The notes beneath the pieces were generated by a model that made no database searches, was not told the origin of the DNA, and saw only the letters and a list, made by a program, of their open reading frames with translations. A program made the position numbers and the translations under genes. A stretch of 64,000 nt of DNA from Symbiodinium natans (lineage: Eukaryota; Sar; Dinophyceae; Suessiales; Symbiodiniaceae), in assembly GCA_905221605.1 (NCBI GenBank), contig CAJNDS010000300.1, positions 62,001-126,000 on the forward strand, in the 5' to 3' direction. Positions within the stretch are counted from its first letter, which is position 1; each line of letters begins with the position of its first letter. This document shows positions 9,815 to 20,164 of the stretch, piece after piece.

Positions 9815-12800
9815 GAGGGAGGGAGGGAGGGAGGGAGAGAGGGAGAGAGAGAGAGAGGGAGGGAGAGAGAGAGAGAGAGAGAGGGACAGGGGAGGGTACA
9901 TTGAAAGATGCAGAGGCCCCCTCTGAGCTTCGGGCATGTCCTCCTTCTTGCCTACGAGCGAGCATGGAAACACCCCCATGAAACTAAAACCGCTGTCCAT
10001 CGCAACATAGAATGTGGATTCTGTCTCCGTGTAGAGCGACATGCGTTAGGGCTTGGTGGGGCCTGCTGCGTGATATTGCACCTCGTGCTTCAGGGGCGGG
10101 AAAATCGCGTGCATAAGGTCCCATCGTAATCGGCATCACCCCACCGACACAGCATATTCATAGGCAACCAAGGTCGATGTATTGGGCAGGATGCCACGTT
10201 TCTTGTAGAGTAGAGGCTTCGCACGTTAGGCGAGCTCTAGCAACATTGGCGGCACTCAACATGCCTTTGACATGCATCAGCCAAGAATGTGCTGGCCCAA
10301 GCATGGCATGCGGCGGGAATAAACGCTGTGGAACATGCTTTGGCGCAGCATACACAGCCACACACGGACCAGGCCTGTGGTAGACAGGCCGCCCCAAGTA
10401 AAACCCTGCCGGGGAGAATGTCCTCTGCAGAATGGAATTTGTTGCAGTGCTGATCACACGCACGCAGACACCATTGCATCGGAGCTGCCCTTCTATCTTG
10501 CCACATACATCAGCAGTCGAGCAGCCTGGGCGAGTTTTTGAGGCATGGCCAGCTGCCACTGATGAGAGATACAGGGAGCTTAAGGCAGGCACCGCTGGCT
10601 GCGAGGGCTTTGGATGACAGCGCTGAGGCATTTTCGGCCTTGCAGGGGCGGAGTCAGCAGGCGGCTTGCAGCCTTACAGGCGCCGGAGCTGGCCCAAAAC
10701 GACTCTGAAGAGCGCCTCGTCCAAAGGGTGCAAAGGCGAGATGGGGTGCAGCTCTTCCTCCACCAGTGCATGATATCTCTGCGGGAAATTCCGTCGTCCA
10801 GGCAGAAGTGTTCCCCACATCCCCGAAGTGCCGCACAAGCCTGCATCTCCTCCACCGTCTTTTCCACATCCTGCCAAATACCGAAAAGGGACAGAGATAT
10901 TTGGACAGATGTTGCAAGGGACCCGAGGGCGCACAGTCTGCGGCACAACATGTGTCGACTCTTCAAAAAAGGAGGCCCTAAAAAACACACACACCTTCAT
11001 GTGCTCCATCATTGCCTTCAGAGCTTTCATGATCCTCAAAAAACCGGGCACGCTCAAGCTGCAAGGACCAGCATTCACCACGGCGCTGCAGAAGATTCAG
11101 TAGTCAACACTCGGTGTGCCAAGGTGCTGCTGGTTAGTGCCTTCATTTGCCTTGGAGAAGGCATCCATGATCCTCAGCCGAGCCAGGGGCAAATGACAGT
11201 GCTTAGGGTTTAGGGATCAGGGTTTATGGCTTAGGGTTCAAGGCTTGTAGGATTCAGGTCATCTATTGTCCATTCCACCACAAAGTCGCTGCAGGCCCGC
11301 AAGAAAAAAAGACGATGCGTCCACGTGGCGGCTCCCAGTTTTCGTGATGGATGCTATGGGGATCAAGGTGCTCGTGCGGATGGTCCTGCAAGCTGCCAGG
11401 GATGTTCAACTCAGAGGCTTCAAGGAACGTGGAACAAACCCTTCCTCAATGTTCACTTTGCCCTGTGAGGCGTTCTGCTTCAGACGGGTTCACGAGGGTC
11501 CGTGGATGCCGTTTTAGCCACGGCGCAAGTTCAACAACTAACCACGCCCAAAACACCTGCAATTTGCAGCGTTTTCTTGCTTCTTTATGCAGCATGATGC
11601 ACAAGGATGTTTGGCAATTCTGGAACTGTCACAAGCCCTTTGTGAAACGTGCCCAAAACTCTGGACAGTTTCTCGTTTTTGACGTTTACAAAGAAAGCTT
11701 GATGTTTCTGCAACCAGACGCACCGTCACAAGTGTTCATGCCGTTTGCGATCATGTCCGAATTAACTGCTATTTGCTTCTTTTTGCTTCTTTCTGCAACA
11801 TAGAAGGCCGCGGCCACAAATCAAGTAGCGGAAAAAAATCGAAGAACACGACCACCGGCCATTGAAATATCCCTACACTAGCAAATCCTCTGCAATATCA
11901 TGGTGTGCGGAAAGCCTAATTGCCGGCCAATGAATTTGAAATGTCGTCATGAAGTCTGAGAAATTCTGCTAAGTCAGGTTTAACGGTTCCAACAAAGATC
12001 TGAGCACTCGCATCAAGAATGCGTGGCAAACGTGGTGGACGCAGCCAAAATCTAGCAGCATCGAAGTCAACCTATGTCTCCACGCACCCCGCATGCTGTG
12101 CAGGGCTGAGAATTGCTGCCGGACAAATCGCCAACATGTACTGATGCATCCCGAATGAGTTGTGGCATGCTCATTTGCTGTTTTCACTTTCCGAGGGGCC
12201 CGTATCTGGAAGTGAGGCCGCAGAAGGTTTGGCTAGGTTGTCGCACGAAAGCCACTGCAGCAGACAAAGGTTGCAGCCCAGTCCTCCTCCGGAGGCATGA
12301 CCTCTTCGGGCTTCATCGCCTCGTCCTGAGGAGTGGTGGTGCTTTTTGCAGGCAGCGGCAAAAATGCTCGATGGCTGTGTGTTCCTCATGGGGCTCGAAG
12401 TCGTCTGGGGCATCATGTTCATGCTCATGATGATCCGCATGGTCGATGTGCTCATGCTCCTGTAAATACAAGTCGCATCAAGTCGCCATAACTATCCTTG
12501 CGCTTGCGCCGCTAGCAGGAAGCACGAGGACCTGGATGTCCTTGATCATATCCATCGGATGATGATCCTTCATGCACACTGGTCTGGGAAGAATGATGTC
12601 AGATCCTTGCACCTGCCAGCCTGGACTGCACAGGGAGCAGCGGGCCTTGTCGGCTATGTCCACCTTGACAGTCGCATCCACGCCGCTCCACCAAGGGGCC
12701 TTCCAGCCGCTGTAGGGTGGCAGCTCCTCCTGCGCGGCCATCAGCAACCAAATCGGGCTCGTGCGGCGGCACTTCATGGGGTTTGGAGTTTAGGGTACTG

Positions 12801-15800
12801 CCAGGATTGATGGCCTTGCTGGGATTGAATGCGTACACGTGGGCCATTCCTGGGTCCAGCATGCACCTCTTTCTTCACATCTTCTGATGCAAACACACTG
12901 AGCCAAGGCCACGGCCTGCACCTGACCCTATCCACCAGCCAACGCTTTCTCCAGAACTGCTCGGGCCGTAATACATCGAGACCTCCGCTCCACGGCATCG
13001 AAAGACTCAGCTGGCACACCCCGAAACTCAAGCACGTCCGCCTCATCTTCCGCGGAAGCGCCCGTCTTCTTGAAGCTGGGCTTGTCGTGATGGATGTCCA
13101 CGGGCATATACACCCTCAGTCTCTAATTGCATGCTCGACTTATCAGGATGAAGTACTTCTTTGTGTCCAACCTGCAGACTGCGTGCCGCGCGTGCATTAG
13201 GGCAACACGTGATGGGCCGCCCACCCACCAATCACTCGTGCTGTCGTTGAATCCTGACCACCACTCACCTGCAGAGCATGCGCTGCGCTCCGCTGCACTT
13301 TGGTGCCCCTTTCTGTGGCCTCCAAGGAGGGGAGCTCATCGATGTGTAGCTCTGGACCGGCGCGTCCAGTGATTGCCTGGTCGTGAAGCGCGCAGCTGTC
13401 AGTACCCAGCCAGCCATGCAAACTACCGAAGCTAATATGCAAACCCGCCTGGTAGGGAGTCTTCAGCCCCGCATCACACTCACAGCCGCGCACGATAAAG
13501 AACCACGTGGTTGCCGGAATCCGATCTACTCCACGATAGCCTGCATTGTGACATGGTCACGAAACCCAATGTTGCAGACTCTAGCACTAAACTTGCACAT
13601 TCTCGAGATAAGCTTCACGCATCCATGATGATAGATGCGCTCAGATCCGCAGTGGCAGCCCATGTCGCAATCATGGCCGTACACAATGGAGTTGTCATCT
13701 GGCAGCAGGAAGCACGGGCCAAGCCACTGCAAACGAAGCGACGCTCTTGAGTCTAGCGTCTGTTGCACTTCAGCTTGATCTTGAACGTCTCCAGGAACAG
13801 GCCTCAAGTAAGCACGTTCGTCAGGCCCCGTCTGAGGAGGACAGTGTAGAAGGCACTGCCATCAAGACATCTCGGAGGCAGGCCATGCCCTTCAATGTCG
13901 GCACAACTCCCATGATGGGCGTAGACCTCCTCAAACTTTACATTGAAGAGGTTCGGCAAGTTCGGAAGGTAGCAGCATTCCTGGTGGGCTGGTCTCGGTC
14001 ACTTACCCTCGCACATGCACCAGCATGTCTATCTGACAGAGTTTGGTTGAATCTGTGGTGAGACCAACACGCCCAGCCGCCTCCGGCACCAGCGCATTGG
14101 AGTCGAATCCTTTGCAAAAGGCCTGACGGGCGCTCTTTCCGTCAGATCCCTGCAAACCTCCCATGAGTCTTGGGGCCATGCCGGCAGGGACGAGTGCGCA
14201 CCGTCGGAGCCATTGTAAACAACCTCAGAGCTGCGCAAGGTTGCGCCATGTGGCTTGCTCACCTGCTCCTCCTAACAAAGCCCACTTCCCCACTTCGTCC
14301 AAGTCACCCAAGAACCCTTGGGAGCCACAGTCTCGTTGACACAATGGCTGGCTTCGTGAGCTGGCATCGGGTCTGTAGGCAGGTGCTCCATCGGCGGCAT
14401 GTGCACCCACTCCTTTTCAGGGAAAAGGTGTGGTGAGCTTCCTGAGCTTGAGAAAAATGGCCCTCGAAGGGCCACCACGCCGAAATACGCTGTTTAGGTT
14501 CCTGCACAACAGGCACCGCCTAGCATTTGGATTGGTTCATCCCTGCCTCTTCTGGCATGTGGCTGTGGTTTGACGGTGGAGGCTGCAAGGTCAGGCACAA
14601 TGGCTCTTTGCATGTCTCGCATTCACGCAACAGCATGGCAAAGCTTGCCTTGTCCAAATCGAGCGGATGCTCATCCTGCTTAGGGGCGTGGTGACATGGT
14701 GGGAGAAGACCGGAATCAGCAACGCAAGGGCACAATGCCAGGTGGCCAATAATCCTCTGCCAAGGGGCTGTCTTGATGAAGCGCAAGTCAGCTTCTGGCA
14801 GCGGGCTGTTCCATGGCACGCGCCAGCCCACCATGGGAGGAAGGACATCCTGAAAAAAATTCGGTGGCAAGCCCAAGAGCCTCGTGGGCCCTGAATGCGG
14901 TCGATTTGTAGCTGTGCAGGGGCTCTAAGGCTAGCGCCTCCGACGGATTGAAAGCGTACCTGACGCTGCAACTTGTCAGTGTTGAAGCTGCTGATGTAGC
15001 TTGGAGGGTTGAACCAGGGGAGGAAAGAAGTGGAACTACTCCCTCAATGTGCTCCCAGTGGGTGGTTCTTTTGTTTTTATTCTTATCTGCGGCCGGAGTG
15101 CGTAGTGCCAGAGCCTGGAAACTGACCCACCCACCAACCCTTCTTGGCAATGTCGTCATCATTGAGGAAATACAATGTCACCTGGCCGATAAGAGCAAGG
15201 GAACAGGCAGGGGTGCCAGTTCTTGTTCTTGGCCAAACGAAAGCACTTGTCTAGCTGAGCGAATCCACACATTTAATTGCGGGGCTCGGGCATCCTCTTC
15301 GCCATCTTTGGCATACATCGGATGGCCCTCATTCTCACCAACCTCGTGGAACAGCCTGGCAGCGCTGCTACACTGGGTCCGACACATCAACAGCGTGCTG
15401 GCTACTTTGGTTCGTCTTGGGAGGCGCCAGAAGATGTCGCATGACTGCCGCACCCCTGTAAGCCGCTAAGCTCTGAGCCCATCGATCGGGCCACATGCAA
15501 CCTTCATCACAGACCAAAGTTCAGGAAGACACAGAGACATCAAAACAGCAGAGCCCGACGACAGCACACAACAGCTGGCGGAAACGATGGCGGAGCGCCT
15601 TGTGGCAGCCTTGCGCTTTGAACAAAGCTGGCCAAGTCTCGATCGTTGCATCCTGGAAGCAGGCTATAGAAGAAGAAGAAGCAGAAGAAGAACAACAACA
15701 ACAAAAAGGATAAGAAGAAAAGAAGAAGAAGAAGAGGAAGAAGAAGAAGAAGAGCTTTTGTTGGCCCCGAAAAAGCACAAAGTCTCCTCGAAGCCCTGAT

Positions 15801-17230
15801 GCTCTGGCGCCAAGGGTGGCGGGGTGGAGCTTGTGCCCGCAGACCAGCGTGCATGATCAGCAGCGGCCTGGCAAGTCTCAATGATTGATGCACACAGCTG
15901 AACAGGCAGGCCAAACCCGGCCAAGCACCTGCGCTGCAGCCGCTTGCTGATCATGGCTCCTCGGGATGTTTGCAAGCCCCTGGGAAACGAAGCAACGAAG
16001 GAAGACAACGAGGCTGCAATGCCGTCATGTGACATGCCATCGGCTGCGGCAGCTGCTGCTGCAGCTGCAGCAGCGACGGAAGCTTGCCGTTCAGCTGGCA
16101 AGCCTTCGATAGAACATGGCTCCATGAGGTCTTTAGGTTGACAAGCTCAGCAACCGAGAGACTTAGAGAGACCTTATCCAGAGCGGCTATGGAAAGACCC
16201 CTGATGAGCTCTAAATTGCAAGCTCAGGCACCCATCTGCATTGCTGCATCTGCTGCCTCCGTCCCGGCAGCTGAGGAATCTTTTATGGCCTGTTCGGTCA
16301 AAGGAGGTGTCGGCGGTGCCACCGGAGCCATGGGATGGTCAGTTTCCACAGTCAAAGGTGCGGAGCCAGCGGGTGGTGGCTCAACTGAAATATGCACGTG
16401 CGGCAGCTCATACGGTAGCCCGTGGTCACTGTGCCATGCGTCGTCGACATGCACGTCCCCATAGCCACCGTGCTCGGCCATGTCATGGGTCCCTGCACCA
16501 TCCTCGAAATGATGGGCGTCATGCCATCCTACACCATCATAAGCATGCTCACCTGCATCGGTGTGCACACTCCAGGGTTCCGCCTCGTGCATGGGCTCAC
16601 TGTGTGCATCCCAATGGTCGGTGATGTGTGCACTCCAGTGATCTGCACTTGCATCGTCATGGTGCCAGTCCGACATGTCCGAAGGCAGCGTCACAGGTGG
16701 GGCGTGCTGGATCACAGGAGCTGCAGTGTGATGTACCGTCGTCGTGATGATCTCGAAGGTCACCGGCCGCTTGGTGGTGCTGGGGTGTGTCGTTGCAGCT
16801 ACAGTCGTGGACTTCTTGGTAGTTGTGGCAGGTTGCGTTGTGGTTGTTGTTGGAGCCTTGGTCGCTTTTGTAGACGTGGTAGTGGGCGGCGGGCTCGTGG
16901 TGGTTTCGGCCATGCTGGTGGTGGTGGCGGCGATGCTTGTGCTGCTGTTGCCGGCATGTAGGGCCTGAGTCAGCAACGGCTGCCAAAAACTGTCGTGGTC
17001 TGAGGGTGCAGCCGATTCAGCTCTCCTGCCTGAGCCTCCTCAAGCTGCACGGCTGCTGACCTGAGAAGCAGCCAAGGGTTTCAGGGCAGATTCATGACAT
17101 GGTTCCCGGCTGGCAGAGACAGCAATGATTGCAAAACACTGTGGCAGCCAGATCACGATTTCTCCCCATCACGCTCCACAAGTTTGAGCACTTCCTTCAG
17201 AAGGCTCTCCTGCAGAGGGCCATAATGGCA
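9177..17230 (-). CDS. Multi-exon gene with three copies of a GWW...AFNP...PP-GW-VP domain
   Basis: No named family recognised; similar GWWFGP...WAYNP repeats occur in predicted dinoflagellate proteins. The domain has three parts. Copy 1: TLYFLNDDDIAKKGWW (15,122-15,181, donor GTGGGT), YAFNPSEALALEP (from 14,959) and PPMVGWRVPWNSPL (about 14,785-14,850). Copy 2: VYAFNPSKAINPG (12,799-12,840) and ELPPYSGWKAPWWSG (about 12,675-12,740). Copy 3: LIYYHHDGDDASLHGWWFGP...WAFNPEDSGEL (about 9,534-9,662) and TPPLSGWHVPWNGPVDPAFK (exon 9,177-9,245, acceptor CAG|GAG, donor GTTACA). Other coding-like pieces between them include NLFNVKFEEVYAHHGSCADI (about 13,890-13,950), FRGVPAESFDAVERR (about 13,000), HALQ before a GTGAGT donor (about 13,270), a His-rich piece at 12,350-12,461 and another at about 11,290-11,400. 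A single gene is the simplest reading, because pieces share strand and motifs, but two adjacent paralogues are possible. Confidence 0.5.
9286..9381. repeat. TTTAGGG telomere-like array
   Basis: TTTAGGG with TTTGGGG variants on the plus strand. In minus-strand sense it is a CCCTAAA array about 40 nt upstream of the CAG|GAG acceptor of exon 9,177-9,245, and forms an inverted pair with 9,066-9,162. Confidence 0.95.
9752..9891. repeat. (GA)n / (GGGA)n microsatellite
   Basis: Almost pure GA for about 60 bp, then interrupted GGGA and GA runs. The long Ser/Leu open frames across it are artefacts of the dinucleotide. It lies in the putative intron upstream of copy 3 of the GWW domain. Confidence 0.95.
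15664..15757. repeat. AGA/GAA-rich purine tract
   Basis: Imperfect AGA, AAC and GAA triplets on the plus strand. On the minus strand it is a long pyrimidine (TTC/TCT) tract, which would suit an intron 3' region of the minus-strand gene. Ser- or Leu-rich translations of it should not be read as protein. Confidence 0.85.
16224..16976 (-). CDS. Thr-rich then His/Asp-rich exon of the GWW-domain gene (inferred)
   Basis: A 250-codon open frame with two clear blocks. Residues 17-75 are a mucin-like, Thr-rich stretch with many TTT runs and scattered Pro and Lys. Residues 100-190 are rich in His, Asp, Glu and Trp, with repeated WHDDA, DHWSAH and DHWDAH units. A Pro-rich tail follows. The His-rich character returns in smaller exons at 12,350-12,461 and 11,290-11,400 on the same strand, and this is why I place it in the same gene. 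His/Asp clusters can bind metal ions and Thr-rich linkers are often O-glycosylated in secreted proteins; both are inferences. The first Met is an ORF convention; a CAG acceptor just upstream suggests the exon begins slightly earlier. Confidence 0.5.
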   Translation of the reverse strand: MLTQALHAGNSSTSIAATTTSMAETTTSPPPTTTSTKATKAPTTTTTQPATTTKKSTTVAATTHPSTTKRPVTFEIITTTVHHTAAPVIQHAPPVTLPSDMSDWHHDDASADHWSAHITDHWDAHSEPMHEAEPWSVHTDAGEHAYDGVGWHDAHHFEDGAGTHDMAEHGGYGDVHVDDAWHSDHGLPYELPHVHISVEPPPAGSAPLTVETDHPMAPVAPPTPPLTEQAIKDSSAAGTEAADAAMQMGA

Positions 17231-17239
17231 GCACATCTC

Positions 17240-17902
17240 CATCAAACATCATGAATTCTTGAGAGATGTGCCACGATAGCTAGGGATAGTCGGGGTGAGT
17301 AGGCAGCAGAACTCGGCAAGTTCGAGCAGACGGAAAAAGATGCAGAAAGATGCGCTGAGAAGTTCATGATCCAAAAAGGGGAGGGAACTCCAATAAAAAA
17401 GGCGCGGTGCTTGGTTTTTCTTCGGTTCTGCACGGTCCCCTAGATCCAAACCTGAACGCCTTAGCCGAAGAAAGCCGAGCCACACCCAGAGGAGGAGCGA
17501 CCCTGCCTGCGCCCTACAATCTTCCGATGCGTCAGAGCAGAAGGTCCAAAAGTCCAAGCATGATTCAACGATTGAGGGTTCCTTGGGTTTTTAGAATGTT
17601 TTTAGAGCTTGGGACCTAGAAACAAAATGAGGCGCAACAATGAACCCAAGCCGCTACAGAGCCAACTTCCGTGAAAGCACCCGGTCTGCATCCCGCAGTG
17701 AGACACCCAAAGAAACCATAGCCCTCAACAAAAATCACCCTGAACACTACACCCGAAATCCCTAAGCAACCCGGCGCCCCAAACTCCCACTAACCCTCGC
17801 CCTCATCCCCCAGCTCGCGAGCAATCCCCAGTACCCTTCTCTTGCCACCAGACTGAAGGCCACGCCGGAATGCCGCCAAAAGCCCAAAGCTCAGAAGCCC
17901 TC
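17240..17902. other. No gene supported
   Basis: Open frames on both strands lack recognisable motifs. One short minus-strand piece just left of here (about 17,150-17,205, ESLLKEVLKLVERDGEK after a CAG acceptor) looks coding and may be an upstream exon of the gene to the left. Confidence 0.3.
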
Positions 17903-17940
17903 AAACCCTAAACCCTAAACCCTAAACCCTAAACCCCCAA
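17903..17940. repeat. CCCTAAA telomere-like array (short)
   Basis: About five CCCTAAA copies on the plus strand. Between this and the TTTAGGG array at 18,308 lies about 370 bp in which I recognise no coding sequence. Confidence 0.9.
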
Positions 17941-18307
17941 GTAACTTCAGCGAGGCACCCGGTAAGCTGCATCTGCTGGGCTTGCCTCCTTCGCGATCTC
18001 GGTGGCCCTCCGGATCGAGGGGGGGCTCTAGGCATTTCGAGTCTGCGCTTGCTCACGCGCGACACCGGATCTTGAAAACCCATGCGCCATGTCCGTTCAA
18101 GTTAAGGACTTAAAGGTATTGACCTCTCTTGAACTTCCCATCCGCCCAAGGAGGCACCGGATTTTGACGGGGGACCTGAAGGCCCGAAAGATTCCCAAGA
18201 GCCTCTAGCAGATTGAGACAGCACAAGCAAGTACTCTCGAGACACTTATTAAGCAGAGTATGTCGGCTCATGCCTGATTCTCCGACGGCTCCTAAACCTT
18301 CAACCTA

Positions 18308-18374
18308 CTAGTAGGGTTTGGGGTTTAGGGTTTTGGGGTTTCGAGTTTAGGGTTTAGGGTTTAGGGTTTCGGGG
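18308..18374. repeat. TTTAGGG telomere-like array
   Basis: Degenerate TTTAGGG with GGGG and TTTCGAG variants. The minus-strand open segment at 18,376-18,660 runs straight into it. Confidence 0.9.
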
Positions 18375-18375
18375 T

Positions 18376-18660
18376 GATAGCATGATTCAGCGAGCCTGTG
18401 CAAGGCACGCTCGAGGGTCTTTCGATGCTCCGTCATTCCCTCCTTGTGCTCGTGCTTTGGAGCCTGGGTACTCGTACTTTGCCTCTTGCCGCATATGATT
18501 CCAACAAAGTTCCGGCTGAATGTGTGCAAGCGAGCCGCCTCCCTTCTCATAACCGACGGCTGGCCACCCGCAGAGATTGCAACATGTGTTCGATTGCTAT
18601 TGGCTGTCACATCCTCGGCCACATGAAGAGCTGCCATCTGCCACAGGTCGCACTCTCTGT
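18376..18660 (-). CDS. Candidate exon of unknown gene
   Basis: On the minus strand an open segment begins after a CTGTGGCAG acceptor-like site and reads MAALHVAEDVTANSNRTHVA, continuing for about 80 residues to the edge of the telomere-like array at 18,374. Composition is plausible for protein but no domain is recognised and no donor is clear. It may belong with the segment at 18,826-18,942. Confidence 0.25.
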
Positions 18661-18825
18661 TTCCGGCTAACGTGCTCCGACAGAAGAAAAAACTCAGCAA
18701 GCCTCCCATACAGAGATTGTAGTCGTGACGGCTACAGGTTTCTCTAGCTGAGCCACAAACTATGACTGAGTCCCCAAAAAAACGCTGAACCCAAACGCTG
18801 AACCCTAAACCCTAAACCCCATGAA

Positions 18826-18942
18826 GCTGCTTTAGGTGTGCCAAGTCGCTTGCGCTTCGCTGTGTTGGGACCGTGCACTGTCGGAGGTGTGCTTCCAGTC
18901 GTCGGAAGCGACAACCTTTGGACGTTCACATCAGGAACTGTA
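18826..18942 (-). CDS. Candidate exon framed by inverted telomere-like arrays
   Basis: On the minus strand the acceptor is the last AG of a CCCTGAACCCTACAG run, so the array itself carries the 3' splice site. The open segment reads VQRLSLPTTGSTPPTVHGPN and then a KRKRLG basic patch, and stops where a GGGTTTAGGG run begins. No family is recognised. It is the third case here of a short coding-like block between a CCCTAAA and a TTTAGGG array. Confidence 0.35.
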
Positions 18943-18944
18943 GG

Positions 18945-19100
18945 GTTCAGGGTTTAGGGTTTAGGGTGTAGGGTTTGGGGTTTAGGGTTTAGGGTTTAGG
19001 GTTTCGGATTTAGGGTTCAGGGTTTAGGGTTTAGGTTTAGGGTTTAGGGTTTAGGGTTTAGGGAGTTTAGGGAGTTTCGGGTGTATATAGGGTTCAGGGT
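18945..19100. repeat. TTTAGGG telomere-like array, degenerate
   Basis: TTTAGGG copies with TTCAGGG, TGTAGGG, TTTCGG and truncated units. In minus-strand sense it is the CCCTAAA tract that leads into the acceptor of the candidate exon at 18,826-18,942. Confidence 0.95.
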
Positions 19101-20160
19101 AGGTTCCCCAACACCCTCCTCACCCTCAGAGTGTCTTCATAGCTGCCAAGTTGCGGTGCAGGCTGCATAAGTGAAGAGCGCCGATGCGCAAACCTTACTT
19201 TTTTTTTTTAACGTTCCGTGATCTGCCGTCAAGGCTCCATCACTCCCAGGTCAGTGCAACCCTCAACGTTCCAGCACCACTTCCATCTACATCGCAAGAA
19301 CCAGGCGGCTTTTTGATGTGAGTAAGCCGAGGCACAAGTCTGCTCAAGATCCACTGCATCCTTAGTGTGTGGTCTGGCGAACGCAGTCACATTGCCACTT
19401 AATCTAATCTAATCTAATCTAGCCTAATCCAATTTCATCTAATCTAATCTAACGCGCACATCCCACGAAACAAGCCCAAGGCTGCAAGAAAGCCGCTTGT
19501 ACAGCGCAGGGCGCTGGGTTATGGATGGTTTGCCTGACCACGAAACTAGCCTGCTGAGCCGAGACGGCTTCGGCTGCAAGGCAAACATCACACAAGGGGG
19601 CAGAGCCGACAACCTCCTGTTCATGGATCACTGACAGGACATGACCATACAAAGCTGCAAATCCCCACATTGATTGCACTTGCCGCCTCCGGCACATGCA
19701 GCTCCCCTCTAACACCAGCTCACAGTCTGAGGAGAACTACTCCACACCAGGCTTGGGCCACATGGCTGCGAGAAAATAGGTGGGGGGCAAAAGGGCTTGC
19801 TGCGCAGATACCCCACAAAGCTGTCACACGGCCCGGGGTCCAGTTCGATTTAGACGATCTCGCGATTCTTGGGTTTTGGGCGACTTGTGGCCCAGCCACT
19901 GCCCAGGCCATGTTTGCCCTCAAAAGGCAGTGCATGGAGGCGTAGAGCTTGTATGCAAGCATACCTATCTTATACTGTTCTCCTCATGTCATCAATGTGA
20001 GACGGGGGGCTCCTTCGGCGTGTGGCTCACGGAGTGGTGCTGGGCAGCTTCAGTAGTGTGCACAAGCCAGCAAAGAGTCTGGCTGACAAACTTGGCCTTG
20101 GATAGACAGGAGACGTGTGGGCGCCGCAGGCCAGTCATATCTAGCGAAGTGCAAGAACAC
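19101..20160. other. No gene supported; AATCT pentamer repeat
   Basis: A tandem AATCT/AATCTA tract occupies about 19,400-19,452. Minus-strand open frames at 19,449-19,962 have no recognisable motif. This is probably the spacer downstream of the ion-channel gene, which ends at 20,165. Confidence 0.4.
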
Positions 20161-20164
20161 ACGT

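Noticed and set aside
9740-10042. Ser/Leu-rich open frames on the minus strand
   Set aside because: They are translation of the GA microsatellite. Only the part right of about 9,895 could be coding, and no splice pair was found.
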